A DNA stretch of 64,000 nucleotides from Bryopsis sp. KO-2023. Lineage: Eukaryota; Chlorophyta; Ulvophyceae; Bryopsidales; Bryopsidaceae. Position numbers and translations under genes: made by a program. Under the pieces are notes generated by a model, which was not told the origin of the DNA, made no database searches, and saw nothing but the letters and a program-made list of their open reading frames with translations. Positions 53,229 through 63,178 of this stretch are shown here, in pieces. Positions within the stretch are counted from its first letter, which is position 1. Every line of letters begins with the position of its first letter. The stretch is taken from NCBI GenBank assembly GCA_030272585.1, contig BSYQ01000003.1:7812001-7876000 (forward strand), in the 5' to 3' direction.

Positions 53229-56200
53229 GTAGCGGGACACCATGTTTGGATGGATCCTGGACGAAAGAATTTGAATGAATTCTTAAAGCATTATTTTGCT
53301 TGCAAGAAAGAGTCACCTTCTTCTACGAGTTGCTGCCTATTAATCCCTCATAATATGGCAGTTAGACAAAAAGAAATCAATCAAATGCGATTGATTGCAC
53401 AATATCGAAAAGGAGCAAAATTGTTTGCTCTTAACAGCGGTAAAGCACCAGGTCTTCTTTGGCCCGTTGATATATATTACGATCCACCTACAGCGGAGTT
53501 ACCCGGTAACTCGATTCCAGGAGAGGATTGTAATCTCAGAATGTCAATGTCGTTCAAAGGTTTGATTTCTGGTTCCCCTGGTCAGATTCTGTTAGATTCT
53601 GGCGCCGCTGGCTATGCTTATATCTCTAAGCATTTTTGCGAAAGCACAGGGCTTAGTTATAGATGTAAGCAAGGTACCAAAATCGAAATGGCCGATGGAA
53701 CTCCATTGGATATCGTAGGGATAACCTCGATTAACTTGCGTTTGCAAGGCTTGCGGATGAAAATCGAGTGTCAAGTTATCACTACAAAGCATTTTGATTT
53801 GTACCTCGGGGATGTGTGGTTATGCAATCACCGAGTACTGATGAATTTTTCTACTGGTAGTGCTTCGGCTCTAGCTACACGGGGAAACCGACTCACGATA
53901 CGACCTAATTTGGTTGTGCGTGCCCCTAGTCCGCCTAATGCACGGATCAATCCCTTGTTGAGCATAGCCCAAGCTCGAAGACAACTCCGTAATAAGGAGA
54001 TTTGTCCTTTTCTAGTTATAGTTCGGGAGGTCCCGAACCCTTTAGAGGGGGAGGAATCTGGGGTACCCGAATTGCCCAAAAATCCTCTAGTGTCTTCATA
54101 TCAAACAGAGCTGGAAAGTCTGTTAGATGAGTATAAAGACAGATTCTCAGATGAGTTGGCGGAATGCCCTCCATCTCGAGAAGAGGATGCAGCAATCGAT
54201 CTTGTCCCTGGAGCGAAACCGGTACATAGACCAATGTTTCGTTACACACCAGGTGAAAGAAAAGAGATTGAGGAGCAAGTCTCTGATATGCTGCAGAAGG
54301 GTTTGATTAAGCCTAGTTGTAGTCCGTGGGGTGCACCAATCTTGTTTGTTCCCAAACCGGATGGTACTCGACGGATGTGTATCGACTATAGAGGCTTAAA
54401 TAAGTTGACGATCAGGAATCAATATCCACTACCAAGGATAGATGATCTCCTTGATCAACTTCAAGGTTCGAAATACTTTTCGGCCTTAGATTTGAAAGCA
54501 GGGTATTGGCAACTTCGAGTGAAGGAGCCGGACCAACCGAAGACTGCTTTCAAAACCCCATTCGGTCTGTTTGAATATAAAGTGCTTCCAATGGGCTTGA
54601 CGAATGCACCTGCAATATTCCAGACTTGGATGAATCGGGTATTCTCGGGTATGATTGGGAAGTCGGTCCTAATATACCTCGATGACATACTTGTATTCAG
54701 CAAAACTCCGGAGGAACATGTGCAACATTTGCGAGCGGTGATGAAACGCTTGCGTGAGCACAAAATGCTCTTGAAGAGATCAAAATGTGATTTCTTTAAG
54801 AAAGAGCTTCACTATCTTGGATTTGTTATAAATCAAGATGGTATTTCCGCTGATAAGAGGAAAACAGAGAAAGTAGTAGAGTGGCCAGTCCCAAAGAACG
54901 TTGCGGAATTGCGTTCATTTTTAGGGCTCTCTAACTATTTCCGGAGATTTGTGCAAGGTTACAGCAAGCTTGTAGCCCCACTCACAAATTTACTTAGGAA
55001 GGGTAAAGAGTGGAGTTGGACCGAGGATTGTCAAAGAGGATTTGATGGTGTTAAAGAGAATTTAACACATGCACCTTGTTTGGCAATGCCTAACTTCGAA
55101 AAGGATTTTGAAGTTATCGCAGATGCTTCGGATTATGCGATCGGTGCAATCTTGTTGCAAGAGGGACATCCTATAGCTTTTGAAAGTCGAAAGTTATCAG
55201 GAGCCCAACTTAACTGGAGCATAGGTGACAAGGAAATGTTCGCCGTAGTGCATGCTCTTAAGTTGTGGCGATGCTACCTGGATGTGCGTGTGTTTAAGGT
55301 GGTGTGTGATCACCAGCCTAACACATATTTCCATTCCCAGGAAACTCTCTCTCGAAGGTCGGCACGTTGGCTCGAAGTCCTCCAGGGGTTCCGGTTCGAG
55401 TGGGAATACAGGCCGGGTCGGACGAACGTGGCAGACCCCTTGTCACGATATCCGTCGTATTCTCAGCAGATCGGAATACTCTCGGAGCTGGGAGGTGGCC
55501 AGAAACGACCAACTTGGAAAGGGGATCCGTCCTCGCCCCGGACCGGTACGTCGATGCTTGGGGAAAGATTGACTGAGGGGATCACTAGGGATGAGTGGTT
55601 TGAAACCGAAGATGTCGCCGCTTCAGGTTGTCAAAAGCACTCAGGCCTGTGGTGGAATGGTGCACGAGTAGTAGTACCAAATTGGGATAATCTTAGAGAA
55701 GATATCCTACATGATAGCCATGCAAGTGTATATGCAGGACATTTTGGGATCCGCAAGACCCAAAGAACAGTCTTGAAATACTTTTGGTGGCCTGGCGTAG
55801 AAGGAGATATCGCAAACTTCGTAAAAGGATGCGATGCATGTCAAAGGAACAAACACCGACGCGGCAAGGTGCCTGGTCCTTTGCAACCTTTACGTATACC
55901 TGATGGTCGATGGGAATCAGTTTCAATGGATTTGATTACTGATTTGCCTAAATCAGGAGCAGAAGCATTTGATGCCATCTTAGTTTTTGTGGATCGACTC
56001 ACAAAGATGGTGCGATGCGTACCAACGCACACTACGTGTGATGCGGTACAAACGGCGAAACTCTTCGTTACTGAGGTCTTCCGTTTGCACGGCCTTCCTA
56101 AGCACCTCGTAAGCGATAGAGATCCTAGGTGGACTTCAAAGTTCTTTAGAGAGCTTTGTAAGACCTTAGGGGTCACTCAAGCATTGTCGACAGCTTTTCA

Positions 56201-57095
56201 TCCACAGAGTGATGGACAGACTGAAGCAATGAATAGGATCCTCGAAGATACCTTACGGCATTTCGTAGGACCTCGTCAAAGAGATTGGAGTGACTTATTG
56301 CCAGTGGTAGAGTTTGCATTGAACAACTCTAAGTCGATGGCTACTGGTGAAACACCGTTCTTCTTGAACTACGGTAGAGATCCGTGGACACCATTAACGG
56401 TACAACTTCCATCCACGACATCTAATGTCATGGGTCCTGGAGGTCTAAGTAGACAAAGGACACAAATTGGAGTACCGGCGGTGAAGAAGATGACTGAAGA
56501 CATTCGTGAGACGATTGTCAAAGCAAAGCGGTGTTTGGAAAGTGCTCAGCAAAGGATGAAGACTCATGCCGATGTGCGTAGGTGTCCAGTTGATGTTCAA
56601 GTAGGCGATATGGTCTTGCTGGATGCACGACATATCAAATTGAAACACCCTGGATCAAGGAAGTTATTGCCACGTTGGTTGGGTCCTTTTCGTGTTTTGG
56701 AAGGTGTCCAAAAACGAAAACCGATGGCAGAACAGGTAGCATTCCGGTTGGAATTGCCTGATTCGCTTCCTATTCATCCAGTCTTTCATGCTTCTTTACT
56801 TAAGAGGTATTGGTCGCATGGAAAGACACAACCTCCTCCGCCACCTGTGGATATACAGGAAGAATTAGAGTATGAGGTAGAAGACCTCCTCGACTACCGT
56901 GAAGTAAAGGTCGGTCGACGAGTAGTTCCGCAGTACTTGGTAAAGTGGACGGGATACTCACATGAGCACAACTCTTGGGAGCCTGAAGCGAATTTGGAGA
57001 ACGCTCGGAAGCTGGTAGAGCAGTACCAGAAGAGAAAGAAATCAACGTTGATTCCCCCTATTCCGGTACGTCGAAGTAGGCGACTTCGTTCGTGA
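53229..57095 (+). CDS. Element B3 Gag-Pol polyprotein, 5'-truncated
   Basis: Plus-strand B copy starting inside the post-Gag linker ([13 protein letters not shown] region) and running unbroken to the chromodomain. Protease [20 protein letters not shown], RNase H, integrase finger with Asp-Asp-Glu, and LVKWTGYSHEHNSWEPEANL are all present. Roughly 490 N-terminal codons (Gag and zinc knuckle) are missing. Open sequence upstream of 53229 is antisense B2, so any ATG there is accidental. Very close to B1 with scattered substitutions. Confidence 0.88.
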   Translation, partial: VAGHHVWMDPGRKNLNEFLKHYFACKKESPSSTSCCLLIPHNMAVRQKEINQMRLIAQYRKGAKLFALNSGKAPGLLWPVDIYYDPPTAELPGNSIPGEDCNLRMSMSFKGLISGSPGQILLDSGAAGYAYISKHFCESTGLSYRCKQGTKIEMADGTPLDIVGITSINLRLQGLRMKIECQVITTKHFDLYLGDVWLCNHRVLMNFSTGSASALATRGNRLTIRPNLVVRAPSPPNARINPLLSIAQARRQLRNKEICPFLVIVREVPNPLEGEESGVPELPKNPLVSSYQTELESLLDEYKDRFSDELAECPPSREEDAAIDLVPGAKPVHRPMFRYTPGERKEIEEQVSDMLQKGLIKPSCSPWGAPILFVPKPDGTRRMCIDYRGLNKLTIRNQYPLPRIDDLLDQLQGSKYFSALDLKAGYWQLRVKEPDQPKTAFKTPFGLFEYKVLPMGLTNAPAIFQTWMNRVFSGMIGKSVLIYLDDILVFSKTPEEHVQHLRAVMKRLREHKMLLKRSKCDFFKKELHYLGFVINQDGISADKRKTEKVVEWPVPKNVAELRSFLGLSNYFRRFVQGYSKLVAPLTNLLRKGKEWSWTEDCQRGFDGVKENLTHAPCLAMPNFEKDFEVIADASDYAIGAILLQEGHPIAFESRKLSGAQLNWSIGDKEMFAVVHALKLWRCYLDVRVFKVVCDHQPNTYFHSQETLSRRSARWLEVLQGFRFEWEYRPGRTNVADPLSRYPSYSQQIGILSELGGGQKRPTWKGDPSSPRTGTSMLGERLTEGITRDEWFETEDVAASGCQKHSGLWWNGARVVVPNWDNLREDILHDSHASVYAGHFGIRKTQRTVLKYFWWPGVEGDIANFVKGCDACQRNKHRRGKVPGPLQPLRIPDGRWESVSMDLITDLPKSGAEAFDAILVFVDRLTKMVRCVPTHTTCDAVQTAKLFVTEVFRLHGLPKHLVSDRDPRWTSKFFRELCKTLGVTQALSTAFHPQSDGQTEAMNRILEDTLRHFVGPRQRDWSDLLPVVEFALNNSKSMATGETPFFLNYGRDPWTPLTVQLPSTTSNVMGPGGLSRQRTQIGVPAVKKMTEDIRETIVKAKRCLESAQQRMKTHADVRRCPVDVQVGDMVLLDARHIKLKHPGSRKLLPRWLGPFRVLEGVQKRKPMAEQVAFRLELPDSLPIHPVFHASLLKRYWSHGKTQPPPPPVDIQEELEYEVEDLLDYREVKVGRRVVPQYLVKWTGYSHEHNSWEPEANLENARKLVEQYQKRKKSTLIPPIPVRRSRRLRS

Positions 57096-57599
57096 CTTGT
57101 GTGAGGTAATGTTTCTTCATAATCGAGTGTCGATATGAAAAGAGTTCCAGATCTTGTGAACGAGATCAAGTTCTTGCTAAGTGAGGACATGTTTATGAAC
57201 ATATCTCATTTTCAATGAACTAGTGAACTAAGTTGAATTTCTCGCTATATTCTATTTTGAACTCGAGTTGGGATCCATTCAAAATGAGAATATAAATGAA
57301 AGTAGATGAAGTTGCGAGACTTCAGTTGATGTACATTGGTTCGCCACCAGTGTAGAGAAGTGTATGGTCTTGGTAGATCCGAGAAGCACTCCGTGTATGA
57401 GAAGGACTCGGATGACCTATATCAGAGTAGGGGCTTATTCTGACGAATACACTTATGATAACATCTCCAAGTTATCGAAACACTTTATATAGTTGAATGA
57501 TAAGAGTTGGGGTTCGTTGTGGGGCTCTGTATCATTCTATGGGCTATATAGAAGTGAGGAAAGGAGTCTCCAGGAGGAGACTGATTAGGGGGGGAGGAA
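57096..57599 (+). other. Element B3 3' untranslated region and polypurine tract
   Basis: Uninterrupted version of the B 3' region; it shows what B1 looked like before A inserted at ataag. It ends with the purine tract ggggggaggaa directly before the LTR. Confidence 0.8.
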
Positions 57600-57866
57600 T
57601 GTTAGGGATGTTAAGAGCTACATCCAGTCAGGTCCAGTCATGTACAGTCATATACAGTCATGCGTAGTCATGCTGACGTGGACATGTGAGTCAGGTCTAC
57701 TCATGATGACTAGACCTATGTCGGGTGCCCACCTAGGATGGTTGTCCTAGGTACCATGCGGGGACGCTAGGATTCTTGGGGGTCATGGTATTAATGGGCT
57801 TCAAGGTCATGGACTCATAAGTTTTAGTTTTTAGCTCTTCTTAGACTTACACCCCCAAGTCTAACA
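57600..57866 (+). repeat. Element B LTR between B3 and the following leader
   Basis: 267 bp, TGTTAG...CTAACA, with few differences from 39878-40144 (for example one mismatch in the 25-bp palindrome). On its right it is followed by primer-binding site and leader, so it acts as 3' LTR of B3 and 5' LTR of a further, truncated B. Confidence 0.88.
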
Positions 57867-60445
57867 ACTTGGTTTCGGAGCTTTGGCAAGCATCCTATCG
57901 TGTGGAAAGTGGAGACGCACTGCTTCTTGTGGCGCGCGGATTTTCTGCAGGGAAATCGGAGCTGTTCGATTAGCGACACGTTTTGGCCCGTTCCGGACCG
58001 TATACGTCACGGAATCGAACATATAAGGTGTCTAAAAGCATCTACGGAACAAGATGCATCCGTTGCAATTTGTTGCGAGTGAATCCGATGCGTGTGCGCA
58101 AAGTTATGACGTTTTAAAGTTTCGCGTCGGAATTTGGGTGTTTTGAGGTCGCCCGTGTCGGTTCTAGGTGTTGGACGATCGAAATGATGTTTTAGAATCA
58201 TTTTGAACGTCGACACGTTGCGACTTTAAGATAGTATAGTTTTTGAACTATAAAAGTTTCTCTTTTATCCAAAGGGTGGGGTTAACTTTGTATGGGCAGG
58301 GTTAACACCTGAAGATACTAAGAGTAAAGAGGTTGTTGTACCATATGCTCGCGAGAAGCCACTAAGAGTACTCTCTTAGATGGTGGAACGAGTATAAGGA
58401 CTCAAGTGCTAGGGGAGCTTGAGTCGGTATAACAAAAGGAGACCTTTTATTTGGTCAATAAAAGGAGATGAGGGAAGTAAGAGGAAGGAAGTTCATTTCT
58501 CTTGAGTTTTATTAGGGTTGATCTTGGATATTTGATTAAATCGATTCGGCAATTTTCACGTCTAAAGAGCGTTACTCGGCACTCCTATCCTAGCTGTACG
58601 GCGAGCCACTATTGCCCTTTGAAATCACTAGACCCCTGGTCTTTCGGGATCGGTTTGCTAGCGCAGTGGTCTGTGTAAAATTGAGGGCTTTTGTTAGTGG
58701 TTCGTATGGTATGGTACGCTCTCTTGAGCCTAGAGGAATAGGACTTGTCGTAATTCGCTAATGGAGACAGATGATTGTTGATCGATAAAATCGAATTGAA
58801 GAGATAATCCGCTAAAATGAGAGAATGAATAGCGATTATTTTCTTGAGTTGGCATGAGGCAAAATGAGTTGCCTTCAATGAAAATTGATTGTATTTGCGA
58901 AAGTGAATGATTTTCACTGAATACAAGGTCAATTTTCATAGGGATGATTTGTATTGAGATACAAATTTGATCCACGAATGTCAATGTATAGTTGGTACTT
59001 TGATAAGAACCAATATACATGAGGAAAATTTTGCTGATGGATTGATTTTCCTGCGATGCAGGTTAATCACTAGCCTTCGTTAAGATGTCGAGACCAGACC
59101 CTTCTGGTGAAGAGGACATCACCACCTTAACGGAGCTACATCCAGTCAGGTCCAGTCATGTACAATCATGTACAGTCATGCATAGTCATGCTGACGTGGA
59201 CATGTGAGTCAGGTCTAGTCTCGACATCTTAAAGAAGGCTAGTGATTAACCTGCATCGCAGGAAAATCAATCCAGCAGCAAAATTTTCCTCATGTATATT
59301 GGTTCTTATCAAAGTACCAACTATACATTGACATTCGTGGATCAAATTTGTATCTCAATACAAATCATCCCTATGAAAATTGACCTTGTATTCAGTGAAA
59401 ATCATTCACTTTCGCAAATACAATCAATTTTCATTGAAGGCAACTCATTTTGCCTCATGCCAAATCAAGAAAATAATCGCTATTCATTCTCTCATTTTAG
59501 CGGATTATCTCTTCAATTCGATTTTATCGATCAACAATCATCTGTCTCCATTAGCGAATTACGACAAGTCCTATTCCTCTAGGCTCAAGAGAGCGTACCA
59601 TACCATACGAACCACTAACAAAAGCCCTCAATTTTACACAGACCACTGCGCTAGCAAACCGATCCCGAAAGACCAGGGGTCTAGTGATTTCAAAGGGCAA
59701 TAGTGGCTCTCCGTACAGCTAGGATAGGAGTGCCGAGTAACGCTCTTTAGACGTGAAAATTGCCGAATCGATTTAATCAAATATCCAAGATCAACCCTAA
59801 TAAAACTCAAGAGAAATGAACTTCCTTCTTCTTACTTCCCTCATCTCCTTTTATTGACCAAATAAAAGGTCTCCTTTTGTTATACCGACTCAAGCTCCCC
59901 TAGCACTTGAGTCCTTATACTCGTTCCACCATCTAAGAGAGTACTCTTAGTGGCTTCTCGCGAGCACATGGTACAACAACCTCTTTACTCTTAGTATCTT
60001 CAGGTGTTAACCCTGCCCATACAAAGTTAACCCCACCCTTTGGATAAAAGAGAAACTTTTATAGTTCAAAAACTATACTATCTTGAAGTCGCAACGTGTC
60101 GACGTTCAAAATGATTCTAAAACATCATTTCGATCGTCCAACACCTAGAACCGACACGGACGACCTCAAAACACCCAAATTCCGACGCGAAACTTTAAAA
60201 CGTCATAACTTTGCGCACACGCATCGGATTCACTCGCGACAAATTGCAACGGATGCATCTTGTTCCGTAGATGCTTTTAGACACCTTATATGTTCGATTC
60301 CGTGACGTATACGGTCCGGAACGGGCCAAAACGTGTCGCTAATCGAACAGCTCCGATTTCCCTGCAGAAAATCCGCGCGCCGCAATAAGCAGTGCGACTC
60401 CACTTCCCACACGATAGGATGCTTGCCAAAGCTCCGAAACCAAGT
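57867..60445. repeat. Large palindrome of two B leaders (arms of 1228 bp)
   Basis: Left arm 57867-59094 is a B leader on the plus strand (primer-binding site at 57870-57881, Gag ATG at 59085). Right arm 59218-60445 is the same leader on the minus strand. Only scattered substitutions separate them. The centre (59095-59217) holds the first Gag codons and an internal LTR scrap (59134-59217). The right arm ends exactly at the internal/LTR boundary. 96- and 107-codon frames antisense to the leader occur in both arms, but I do not regard them as genes. Confidence 0.85.
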
Positions 60446-60476
60446 CTGACCGCATCATCGCGGCAGGCGCTGACGC

Positions 60477-61501
60477 CATACTATGGATCCGATCACGATC
60501 TAATCGGTCGTGGATTGATCGGTCCGACCGATTAAATCGTGATCGGGTTTTTCCGATCAGATCGATCGCCGATCAAATCGGTTTGGCCGATCATCGATGG
60601 AGATCGGCCGATCACCAATCTGATCGGCTGACCGATTTAATCGGCCAACTTTGATCGGCCGATCACGATCACACCGTCCAACATCGGCCGATCAAGCGCC
60701 GACAGGGCGAGGCGCTTGATCGTGATCGTGATCGTGATCGGAGATGCCGATTAGATCGGATCATGATCGGTCAATTGATCGGTCCATCACAAATGCCGAG
60801 AAATCACCACCCGCAGGTGTTTCTGGGGTGCAGGGATTCGAACCTGGGACCTACCTAACTAGAGACAGACGCATTAACGCTTGGACCACTCGGAGCCACG
60901 GTCACAAGGTCATCCGTGTCATTATATACCTCAGTTTGTCGGACTGACAGATCACGTATATAATGACACGGATGACCTACAAACCGTGGCTCCGAGTGGT
61001 CCAAGCGTTAGTGAGTATGCTTCTAATCCGTTAGGTACCTGGTTCGAATCCTTCCACCTCAGAAACACCTGCGGGTGGTGACTTGTCGGCATTTTCGCGA
61101 GACCGATCAATTCATCGATCAAATGATCAATACCGATCATGATCGGATGCAGGTCCGATCACGATCGGCCGATCACGATCACACCGATCAAGGTCAGCCG
61201 ATGAAGTGCCGACAGGTCGCGGCGCTTGATCGTGATCGGGATCGTGATCGGAACAACCGATCAGATCGGTGATCGGCGAACCGATCACGATCACGATCAA
61301 CATGTGATCGGACGATCAAGAGCACGATCAACATTTGATCGGCCGATCACGATCACGATCACCGATCAGCCAAAAATGAAAAAAAAAAAAAAAAAAACCG
61401 ATCATTGCTAAAATCGGTTCTAGGACGCAGTTATGATATCGGATTATTGCTGTGACCTAATATTACCTTAGTTTTGGAAGATCGATCAGATCCATAGTAT
61501 G
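60477..61501. mobile_element. 1025-bp GATC-rich MITE with tRNA-like core
   Basis: Terminal inverted repeats CATACTATGGATC / GATCCATAGTATG and a perfect 8-bp target duplication gctgacgc (60469-60476 and 61502-61509); removing one copy restores the DIRS frame. 8-bp duplications suggest a hAT-type transposase. Both flanks consist of direct and inverted CGATCACGATC and GATCGGCCGATC words: I counted about 25 GATC sites in 60481-60780. A long A run lies at about 61379-61397. No ORF. Confidence 0.88.
60793..61095. repeat. Two divergent tRNA-like units forming an inverted repeat
   Basis: The left unit is on the minus strand (B box GGTTCGAATCC read leftward at 60834-60844), the right unit on the plus strand (B box at 61041-61051). 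Each starts with GTGGCTCCGAGTGGTCCAAGC, a Leu/Ser-type D-arm with A box, and ends with a CACCTGCGGGTG hairpin (60810-60821 and about 61066-61077). Shared 5' flanks meet near 60943 and include a TATATA word on each side. Anticodon stems pair poorly, so these look like tRNA-derived (SINE-like) units rather than working tRNAs; I cannot assign an amino acid. Confidence 0.55.
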
Positions 61502-61783
61502 GCTGACGCCCTCTCCAGGTCCTTCGACGACGAGGACTACAAACTCAACCCCTTGTTTTTCGGTTTCCTGTGGGCCCTATGGGGACCCTTCGACATCGAT
61601 CTGTTCGCTACCCGACTGCATCGCCAACACGACCCTCGCACCGACCTCCCTTTACCGTTTTGCGCCAGGACACGCGACGTCGACGCTTACGCCGTCGACG
61701 CCCTCTCCTTTCCCTGGACGAATTTTCGTTTTTACGCAAACCCACCCTTCTCGTTACTCGACGACGTCGCCACCCATGTCTAA
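61502..61783 (+). CDS. DIRS Pol C-terminal end (RNase H-distal region), partial
   Basis: About 93 codons: ADALSRS, then GPFDIDLFATRLHRQ, DAYAVDALSFPW and YANPPFSLL, the series that follows RNase H in DIRS-like Pol proteins. The stop is at 61781-61783. The upstream part (60446-60476) is separated by the MITE; an ATG at 61499 is created by the MITE edge and is not native. The fragment cannot be active. Confidence 0.75.
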   Translation, partial: ADALSRSFDDEDYKLNPLFFGFLWALWGPFDIDLFATRLHRQHDPRTDLPLPFCARTRDVDAYAVDALSFPWTNFRFYANPPFSLLDDVATHV

Positions 61784-62621
61784 TGCTCTAAGGCCTGCGG
61801 CGTTCTCGTCGACAGGGAACCAAACTGGCATTGGTCTGCCCAGGACGCGGAACGGACAGCCGATGGTGTGCGTGGCGCTTCTTGTCGACTTCTCGGAACC
61901 CCAGCCACGCACTGTGGAGCCCGACCCTGCCAGCGTTCCGCCAGCAACCCACGAACCGCTGCAGACGTCACCCCGGTCGCAAAAGCGAATCGTCGAAGCC
62001 GCTTATCAGCGGCGCCCGAAGCAGACGCTGGCCCAGGCGCTCGCGAACACTTCCGCGACGCAACTGGCAGTCGAGTGGCGCGCATTGGCCAACCGGCATC
62101 TCGAACCCGCGACACAAGCGACCTACCAGTCGAGGATTCGCCAGTACGTGCGCACGTGCGAGCTGCTGGAACTTCCTCCGTTTCCGCCCACGCTCGACAC
62201 CTTGGCGTCGTGGATTGCGACCCAGACGCGAATGCAGCTGCAATTTGGGACCATCGACACCGGGGTCACGGCGCTGGTCGACCTGTGCGCGACACAGGGC
62301 TGGCCGTCACCACGTGATCACCCCCTCCTGCGTCGCGTTCTCAAAGGAGCTCGGAAAACGCTCGGTGACGGAACCGTCAACGCAAAGGACCCTTTTTCGC
62401 TGGACCATCTCCAGCGGATGGTAACGGTCGCCCGCGCAACCCAGCTCGAGCGCGGTCAGCGCGATGCCGTCGCGATGGCGTTGGCCTTTTTCGGCCTCCT
62501 ACGCGTCTCAGAAATGTGCGCTTTGCGGGTTGCGGACGTCGTTTTCCATACCCCTGAGGGGTTCGAGTTTTTCTTACCAAAGTCAAAAACCGACTCTATG
62601 CGCCGGGGTGCCTGGGTGTAA
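61776..62621 (+). CDS. Tyrosine recombinase of DIRS element, C-terminally truncated (281 aa)
   Basis: Overlaps the preceding Pol frame by 8 bases in another frame, as is common in DIRS elements. Residues ~90-190 match the N-terminal SAM-like core-binding domain (ATYQSRIRQYV, FPPTLDTLASWIA). The catalytic domain starts with AMALAFFGLLRVSEMCALRV, carrying the first catalytic Arg, and SKTD. The remaining Arg-His-Arg-Tyr set is absent: the frame stops at 62621, and a one-base shift would continue a related peptide (NHVASTVFVTLVKA) for about 15-20 codons before element D. The enzyme would have integrated circular cDNA; this copy is dead. Confidence 0.82.
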   Translation: MSNALRPAAFSSTGNQTGIGLPRTRNGQPMVCVALLVDFSEPQPRTVEPDPASVPPATHEPLQTSPRSQKRIVEAAYQRRPKQTLAQALANTSATQLAVEWRALANRHLEPATQATYQSRIRQYVRTCELLELPPFPPTLDTLASWIATQTRMQLQFGTIDTGVTALVDLCATQGWPSPRDHPLLRRVLKGARKTLGDGTVNAKDPFSLDHLQRMVTVARATQLERGQRDAVAMALAFFGLLRVSEMCALRVADVVFHTPEGFEFFLPKSKTDSMRRGAWV

Positions 62622-62672
62622 CCCCAAACCACGTCGCCTCCACCGTTTTCGTCACACTGGTCAAGGCCAGAG

Positions 62673-63146
62673 TGCTATCGGGTAGAGGAGGGGTAGTTAG
62701 GACAGTCCAGCCACAGTCTGGAAGTAGCAGTCCAGCTGCGGAAATGACGAGGTTGGACGGTCCTAGGGGTAGAGACTAAGGGAAGGGATTGAGGGAGGTT
62801 AGGAAGATCAGCTAGGCTTGATAGGTTAGGTAGTCCCCATCAGTAGGTGGGATCCTAGGTGATCAGTGGGACTAGGGTGAGTCAGGCGGCAGCCTATTTA
62901 ATGGCTGATCTTAGGTTATTGGATATTCTGGGTGAGGCTTTTGTGTTTATTCGAGTTTGGACCTTTATTGATTATTGTAAGAAAGCTTGTGTGAAGAGTC
63001 CTGAGTAAGGTGCCTTGCAAAGGCCGTGTGATCAACTTCAAGAGGGGCTGTCCCCACTTCCGCCGTTCCCGTTCTGCAGAAACGCCATCACCACCGTTAA
63101 GTACGGCTGCAGGGGTGACCCCAGAGGTCAAGGTTACCCTATTTGT
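62673..63146 (+). repeat. Probable LTR of element D (borders approximate)
   Basis: Non-coding sequence between the truncated recombinase and a primer-binding site, about 470 bp. It has a TATA-like tatttaat (62894-62901). A TGCTA start at 62673 would resemble the TGTTA/TGATA starts of A, B and C, but I find no clear matching CA end before 63147 and the partner LTR is outside the window, so both borders are guesses. Confidence 0.45.
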
Positions 63147-63159
63147 TGGTTTCGGAGCC
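63147..63159 (+). promoter_or_regulatory. Primer-binding site of element D
   Basis: TGGTTTCGGAGCC, continuing AGGTT; it matches the plant initiator-tRNA site TGGTATCAGAGCCAGG at 14 of 16 positions, the best fit of the four families here. Confidence 0.65.
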
Positions 63160-63178
63160 AGGTTGCGCACACTTTTGA

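Larger units (their letters stand above)
60446..62672 (+). mobile_element. DIRS-type tyrosine-recombinase retroelement, 3' fragment, interrupted by a MITE
   Basis: 60446-60476 encodes the tail of an RT/RNase H region (IIAAGADALSRS continues across the MITE). 61502-61783 continues it, and an overlapping frame (61776-62621) encodes a tyrosine recombinase. RT itself is absent; the left break is the palindrome edge. The 3' end is lost where element D begins. Higher GC than the neighbouring retroelements. Confidence 0.8.

Noticed and set aside
58609-59703. 96- and 107-codon frames antisense to the B leader, present in both palindrome arms
   Set aside because: They overlap each other in the leader, have no recognisable domain, and recur only because the leader is duplicated.
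60481-61370. CRISPR-like array or satellite in the GATC-rich region
   Set aside because: Repeats are irregular, in both orientations and without unit spacers; terminal repeats and target duplication show it is a MITE.
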